The notes under the pieces: generated by a model | Seen by the model: the letters and a program-made list of their open reading frames with translations, nothing else | Database searches by the model: none | What the model was told of the DNA's origin: nothing | Shown here: in pieces, positions 62,401 to 64,000 of the stretch | Layout: each line of letters opens with the position of its first letter | Numbering within the stretch: position 1 is the stretch's first letter | Assembly (NCBI RefSeq): GCF_963675165.1 | Contig: NC_087389.1 | Span: 2,390,001 to 2,454,000, forward strand | Direction: 5' to 3' | DNA: 64,000 nt | Source: Halichondria panicea | Taxonomy: Eukaryota; Porifera; Demospongiae; Suberitida; Halichondriidae | Program-made: the position numbers and the translations under genes

Positions 62401-62914
62401 CAAAGAGAGATCCAACAGAGGTAGAGAACAAAACGGTCTGCTTGCTCTCATTCAATGTACACTTCTTGAGTATTTTCGTAGGTTCTTCTGAACTACTATA
62501 GCTAGCTAGCTTTGTTCAGATTTCGGATGCTGGTTTCAGGCTGGTGTTTCATCCCATCAATACTCAAGTTCATTCAATGATAGCATTATTTTTCTAATTA
62601 TCCGTGCCCACCATCTCAAAGTGTGTGCAGAGGATTAATGCGATCTCTGAGCATACCAGGTACCAGCGCAGCCTTTACTAAATACCTTCAATATTCAATT
62701 GAATCACTTCATGTTACATGTGTATTACTTTCCCATACTGTAAGGTGGTGACTCAAAAACGCTGATGATGGTACAAGTGTCCCCAGTGGAGAAAAATGCT
62801 GGAGAAAGTGTATGTTCACTCAACTTCGCTCAGAGGGTCAGAGTGGTTGAACTGGGTCAGGCCACAAAGAAGACAAGCACCTCCACCCCCAAGCTAAAGA
62901 GAACAATACTGTAG
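39347..62914 (+). CDS. KIFC3: Kinesin-14 family, C-terminal motor, KIFC3-like; 19 exons, 867 aa
   Basis: Exons: 39347-39461, 39818-39862, 39924-40006, 41617-41877, 43564-43743, 43925-44056, 44908-44982, 45073-45147, 45642-45788, 45877-45951, 46733-46898, 47026-47132, 50027-50192, 51795-51922, 53701-53805, 54213-54458, 57852-57981, 58090-58287, 62745-62914. All are GT-AG; 2604 nt closes in phase. Residues ~65-500 are Glu/Lys/Gln-rich coiled coil. The neck [20 protein letters not shown] marks a C-terminal motor. P-loop GQTGSGKT is at 609-616, switch I NIQSSRSH at 719-726, switch II DLAGSE at 752-757, and a ~20-residue basic tail follows. KIFC3-type motors move to microtubule minus ends and act at junctions and centrosomes. 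KIFC3 is the best match, but KIFC2 or another kinesin-14 cannot be excluded. Five consecutive small exons are exact multiples of 75 or 147 nt. Confidence 0.93.
40175..40320. mobile_element. Solo arm of the 7459-8458 element family
   Basis: Contains aaaaacatttgcaatgtgaa, agaaacaagaaatccggcga and aactccaatccgatacaacg in the same order as the 7459 arm. No second arm is seen nearby. Confidence 0.85.
40723..41406. mobile_element. ~680 bp TA-flanked element with TACAGT...ACTGTA ends (KIFC3 intron 3)
   Basis: Ends tacagtccagagagtagaat and the complement of attctactctctagactgga form the arms. Inner parts pair too (ataccattgtgtaggtgaac / complement near 41300). An AGCCTCG-type segment (40573-40720) matching 33005-33165 lies just to its left. 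Confidence 0.75.
42145..42360. repeat. Dispersed repeat shared with 16245-16640
   Basis: Shared phrases are ctcacctggatgcca, tttattcgag and ggggtcacta, in the same order. Not classified. A hairpin-like ggccacgg...ccgtggcc pair lies at 42057-42103. Confidence 0.6.
42401..43090. mobile_element. Family C partial copy, then TG/TGCG microsatellite and family E fragment
   Basis: 42401 begins tagcctcgtcaccaggc with the family C body (cgcgtgatccacatacattt). A (TG)n/(TGCG)n run at about 42880-42914 leads into family E body (gttacagctgctcaaggatc ... gcagccttttcagaagagtc). Open frames here are repeat-derived. Confidence 0.75.
44413..44844. mobile_element. 432 bp pogo/Tigger-like MITE, full copy
   Basis: CAGTAGACTCTCG at the left and cgagagtctactg at the right lie between TA dinucleotides (44411-44412 and 44845-44846). 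Inside, ctcgctattccg-type phrases recur several times. Non-coding; inserted in KIFC3 intron 6. Confidence 0.88.
45474..45582. mobile_element. ~109 bp hairpin MITE
   Basis: Arms gtgttagttattgcaggtgc, ccccgtgcaacatgcctaat and atattgca pair with tgcaatatttcgcatgttgc and gcaataactaatac. Short, GC-richer than its surroundings; intron 8. Confidence 0.8.
47375..47577. mobile_element. 203 bp MITE with CAGGGTGTCATACA ends and 5 bp target duplication, inside family E
   Basis: Inverted ends cagggtgtcataca / tgtatgacaccctg are flanked by ACTCT at 47370-47374 and 47578-47582. Family E sequence continues from one side to the other (ttgctacgcactct | cttctgaaaaggctgcaatg). This confirms an insertion into an older copy that ends near 47812. 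Confidence 0.85.
47583..47812 (-). mobile_element. Family E element, right part (continues from ~47320)
   Basis: Follows the family through cttctgaaaaggctgcaatg, ggcgtaactcgagaacgaag and the terminal accgtatacctcgcttgcgc, ending caccgaggcataat. Confidence 0.85.
48501..49132. mobile_element. 632 bp element with ~57 bp inverted ends and 9 bp target duplication
   Basis: Left end TAGTCTCGCGAGCAGCTGTC and right end (complement) TAGTCTTGCGAGCAGCCGTC agree over about 57 bp with four mismatches. ACTTTCACT is duplicated at 48492-48500 and 49133-49141. Interior is non-coding; KIFC3 intron 12. Confidence 0.93.
50407..50990 (-). mobile_element. Family E element, full-length reference copy (~585 bp)
   Basis: Left end atgaaagcaccgcgggtgct then gatgcctcggtggaggtgcc; right end tcgcttgcgcatgcgcacc then gaggcataat. 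The matching inner ends are ATGCCTCGGTG in inverted orientation. Body lacks any ORF of note. Confidence 0.88.
51082..51465. mobile_element. pogo/Tigger-like MITE, copy with decayed left end
   Basis: Matches 44413-44844 through cggccacctcaatata, tttattacggccggatatga and ggattaacgagagtctactg. Confidence 0.8.
52287..52965. mobile_element. Element related to 14381-15105, with an internal degenerate tandem array
   Basis: Left end atttagatcccaaacctatt and right end caaatgggatct. Inside, about 52480-52750, three degenerate units share gcaacaaacaagccca/cagcaaacaagcccagc and gagcggctcctaat-type phrases. An (ATCT)n tract lies at 52873-52893. Confidence 0.65.
53145..53316. repeat. Large inverted repeat (~60 bp arms)
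   Basis: tttttgatttgtctcattcg ... taatttttaccagcttgcca (from 53158) is mirrored by tggcaagctgataaaaatta ... cgaatgagacaaatcaaaaa (to 53315). A smaller palindrome, tagaatttttgatttgt, lies inside. Probably a foldback MITE. Confidence 0.85.
53915..53960 (+). pseudogene. 46 bp exact duplicate of part of kinesin exon 15 in the next intron
   Basis: 53915-53960 is identical to 53734-53779, the exon segment coding [15 protein letters not shown] up to the first base of the P-loop Gly. The copy breaks off before the Lys/Thr that bind ATP and lacks an acceptor and donor. It is therefore a dead partial exon copy. Confidence 0.92.
54515..55283. mobile_element. AGCCTCG-ended element containing a 231 bp tandem duplication
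   Basis: Starts TAGCCTCGTTCCCAGCC, ends GGCCTGGGACCGAGGCTA. Two nearly identical 231 bp units (54821-55051 and 55052-55282) each hold ggatacagggaaatttgaca-type and cagatacaatcaataccagg sequence. The two open frames of about 60-72 codons in these units are the repeat, not genes. Left flank GTCATACAT (54506-54514). Confidence 0.85.
55294..56595. mobile_element. ~1.3 kb AGCCTCG-ended element adjoining the previous one, sharing its target duplication
   Basis: Inverted ends of about 75 bp (tagcctcgatctcaggccga ... aataccaggccgaggaggcg inverted). Flanks: GTCCATACAT between the two elements (55284-55293) and GTCATACAT at 56596-56604. A 49 bp mini-element (55943-55991) with near-identical 9 bp flanks is nested inside. 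A shorter relative is at 61039-61840. Confidence 0.85.
56699..56928. mobile_element. 230 bp MITE with TACCGTATAGCGCGAAATTTTCG ends
   Basis: Left taccgtatagcgcgaaattt and right complement ending atacggta pair, with further complementary phrases inside (tccacgaaa / tttcgtgg). A decayed relative may be at 37195-37285. Confidence 0.85.
56922..57837. mobile_element. ~915 bp element with TACCGTATAATCTGGTTA ends
   Basis: Left tacggtaatctggttaataa and right, inverted, taccgtataatctggttagt pair and share gcgca. It directly abuts the 56699-56928 MITE, sharing its last bases. Interior has no recognised coding. A fragment is at 19775-19817. Confidence 0.75.
58332..58892. mobile_element. 561 bp element with TACCGTACTTTACCGAG ends (copy 2)
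   Basis: Co-linear with 19818-20369 from end to end, including cgcccacccccacttttgag, gcatgcaattagggtgggcg and the internal gggcttaatttcgaggcaaa motif. Lies in KIFC3 intron 18. Confidence 0.9.
59069..59444 (-). mobile_element. Family E element, internally deleted copy
   Basis: Left end atgaaagcaacaccgcgagt, then the right two-thirds of the body, a (CA)n tract near 59380, and the end tatacctcacttgcgcatgc. The following 59450-60700 shows no gene. A phrase near 60240-60290 (agtgaccctggcattcctcc) recurs inverted at 48120. Confidence 0.8.
60721..61020 (+). mobile_element. Family D element, shortened copy
   Basis: Starts ttatgcctcgaggggtagcc and follows the family to gcactaaagcgttaggtttt. An inverted ttaggtttttgttaa/ttaacaaaaacctga hairpin closes it. 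Confidence 0.8.
61039..61840. mobile_element. AGCCTCG-ended element related to 55294-56595
   Basis: Shares tattgattgtatctgggcgt, gacagtagaatcctgac, ttcaggtattcgctc-type hairpin and cagatacaat...aataccaggcc with the 55294 element; ends gggaacgaggcta. The left terminus is truncated. Confidence 0.8.
61930..62306. mobile_element. Family D body fragment followed by a family E terminus
   Basis: 61945-62235 matches family D (cacgttctcttagattttga, agtggatctaatgcgcatgc). 62255-62306 is the family E right end (agcgtatacctcgcttgcgc, caccgaggcat). A (GA)n tract lies at 62377-62396. Confidence 0.75.
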
Positions 62915-64000
62915 CTTCTGACCCACTGTTTTACACATCTATTCTAAAAACAGTCTTAAATTTTATACTGGCACGTACAATTGTACATTGTACAAATGTA
63001 ACAATTACAAATGTAACGATTATTTATTATGGGGACTGCTGCATAGTTGAAACTGTGTCCTTCTATGTGTGATTAATTATTAGGGTACACCAGATATTTA
63101 GTGTTCTATTAATAATTATAGTGATGCAATATCAGTAGAGAGACATAATTATGCTGTTTCAATAGAATAGTGCATTATGATGAATGATTATTAAGAGCAA
63201 GTAATTCAACAGTGGAGGTCTTAAAGACATCGTTGAGGATGAAGATGGAGAAAGGCTACTTTTACGTGCAAGGAAGACATCATCGAACGCATAGCCGTGG
63301 AGCTGGATCTACCTGGGAATGCTGGAAGGCAAGCGAATTAAGGAATGTGGTCACCATAGCTGAAGACTCATTACAGTCTGGTGGATGCTGAAGGGACATT
63401 CCTGCTGATAATTATAGCGGTCCCTGCTGAAGAGGGCTCAGGATCAGAGATATATAGGCGATGAGCGTGATGGCGATGAACACCTGCGGACTGAGGCCTG
63501 CTCTTTGAACGCAAACTTAAGATAGTATACATGCCGAGGCCGAGATTGAGCATCTTAGGGCTGCTGGTGCAGGCCAGATATAGAGAATCTTCAACTGTAC
63601 CAAATTGTTCCAGTAGTCAGTTACTAAGCAGGTAGGGCTGATCAGTGACACAACTTACCTACTCGCTGAAAAGACATTGAAGTGTATACTGGATCCAGGG
63701 AGTATACCCAAAAGTGCAGACAAGAACGGATGTTCTGCATAGTATAGGCCAGAGATACCTTGCACCACGTGTGTCTGGCGTTGACTCTTACTCAGCGTTA
63801 TGCATTGAGTGAGGAATGTAGGCTTGGGAAGTAAGAGACGTAAGGATAAGTGCGACCAACCCGGCCCCCCTATACGAACAAAGAGCCGGGGAAAGAATAA
63901 ACCAGGTGGCCAGAAAGCACCTAATGGAACTGATGACCCTGTTAGAACTGCTGAACAAGTAAATTGTAGATTATGTGATTAAGTTCCCATCAAAGTCTGA
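62915..64000. other. Right flank: KIFC3-like 3' UTR, then unassigned sequence with one short basic ORF
   Basis: 62915-63180 is AT-rich and probably holds the kinesin 3' UTR. 63180-64000 changes character: higher GC, no inverted-repeat element recognised. Frame 63809-63982 (+) is open for 57 codons without Met and codes a Lys/Arg/Gly/Pro-rich peptide (SKRRKDKCDQPGPPIRTKSR ... NCRLCD). It might be an exon of a following gene or a decayed retroelement gag. I cannot assign it. Confidence 0.35.

Overview
The window looks like a 64 kb piece of an animal genome with a compact gene core and very heavy transposon load. It most likely comes from a sponge (demosponge). This rests on gene content: cereblon, ARF, LSM8, a TatD protein, NAE1 and a KIFC3-type kinesin, all of metazoan type. 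It also rests on AT-rich non-coding DNA with consensus GT-AG introns and dense short inverted-repeat elements. The taxon is inferred, not proven.

Layout. Positions 1-6105 hold a decayed Helitron-type transposon: zinc/DUF6570-like region, HUH Rep, PIF1 helicase and a C-terminal OTU protease domain, broken by frameshifts and followed by a direct repeat. Positions 6200-11100 are a transposon graveyard. It includes a 1 kb terminal-inverted-repeat element, a retroelement C-terminal fragment and a RecQ-like helicase relic. Positions 11159-29473 (+) are a complete 11-exon cereblon (CRBN) gene whose introns are almost entirely transposon copies. Convergent to it, 29869-33535 (-) is a 6-exon ARF GTPase. 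It shares a 215 bp divergent promoter with LSM8 (33751-35594, +, 4 exons). LSM8 converges on an intronless CCHC-TatD gene (35836-37005, -), which follows intronless NAE1 (37486-39081, -). NAE1 is divergent, over 265 bp, from a 19-exon KIFC3-like C-terminal kinesin gene (39347-62914, +). The last 1.1 kb has no recognised gene.

For the five spliced or intronless host genes with well-known relatives, I joined exons at GT/AG sites. Every phase closed and the predicted lengths match the families: CRBN 466 aa, ARF 180, LSM8 97, NAE1 531, kinesin 867. CRBN (a CRL4 substrate receptor) and NAE1 (half of the E1 that activates NEDD8 for cullins) belong to the same ubiquitin-ligase pathway. The others have unrelated housekeeping roles: ARF in vesicle traffic, LSM8 in the U6 snRNP, kinesin in minus-end motility.

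The most notable non-genic signal is a set of non-autonomous elements with ends TAG(C/T)CTCG...CGAGGCTA. Several have clear 9 bp target duplications, and sizes run from about 50 bp to 1.3 kb. A second signal is a pair of diverged but homologous families (here called D and E) with GCCTCG-type ends that fill many introns.
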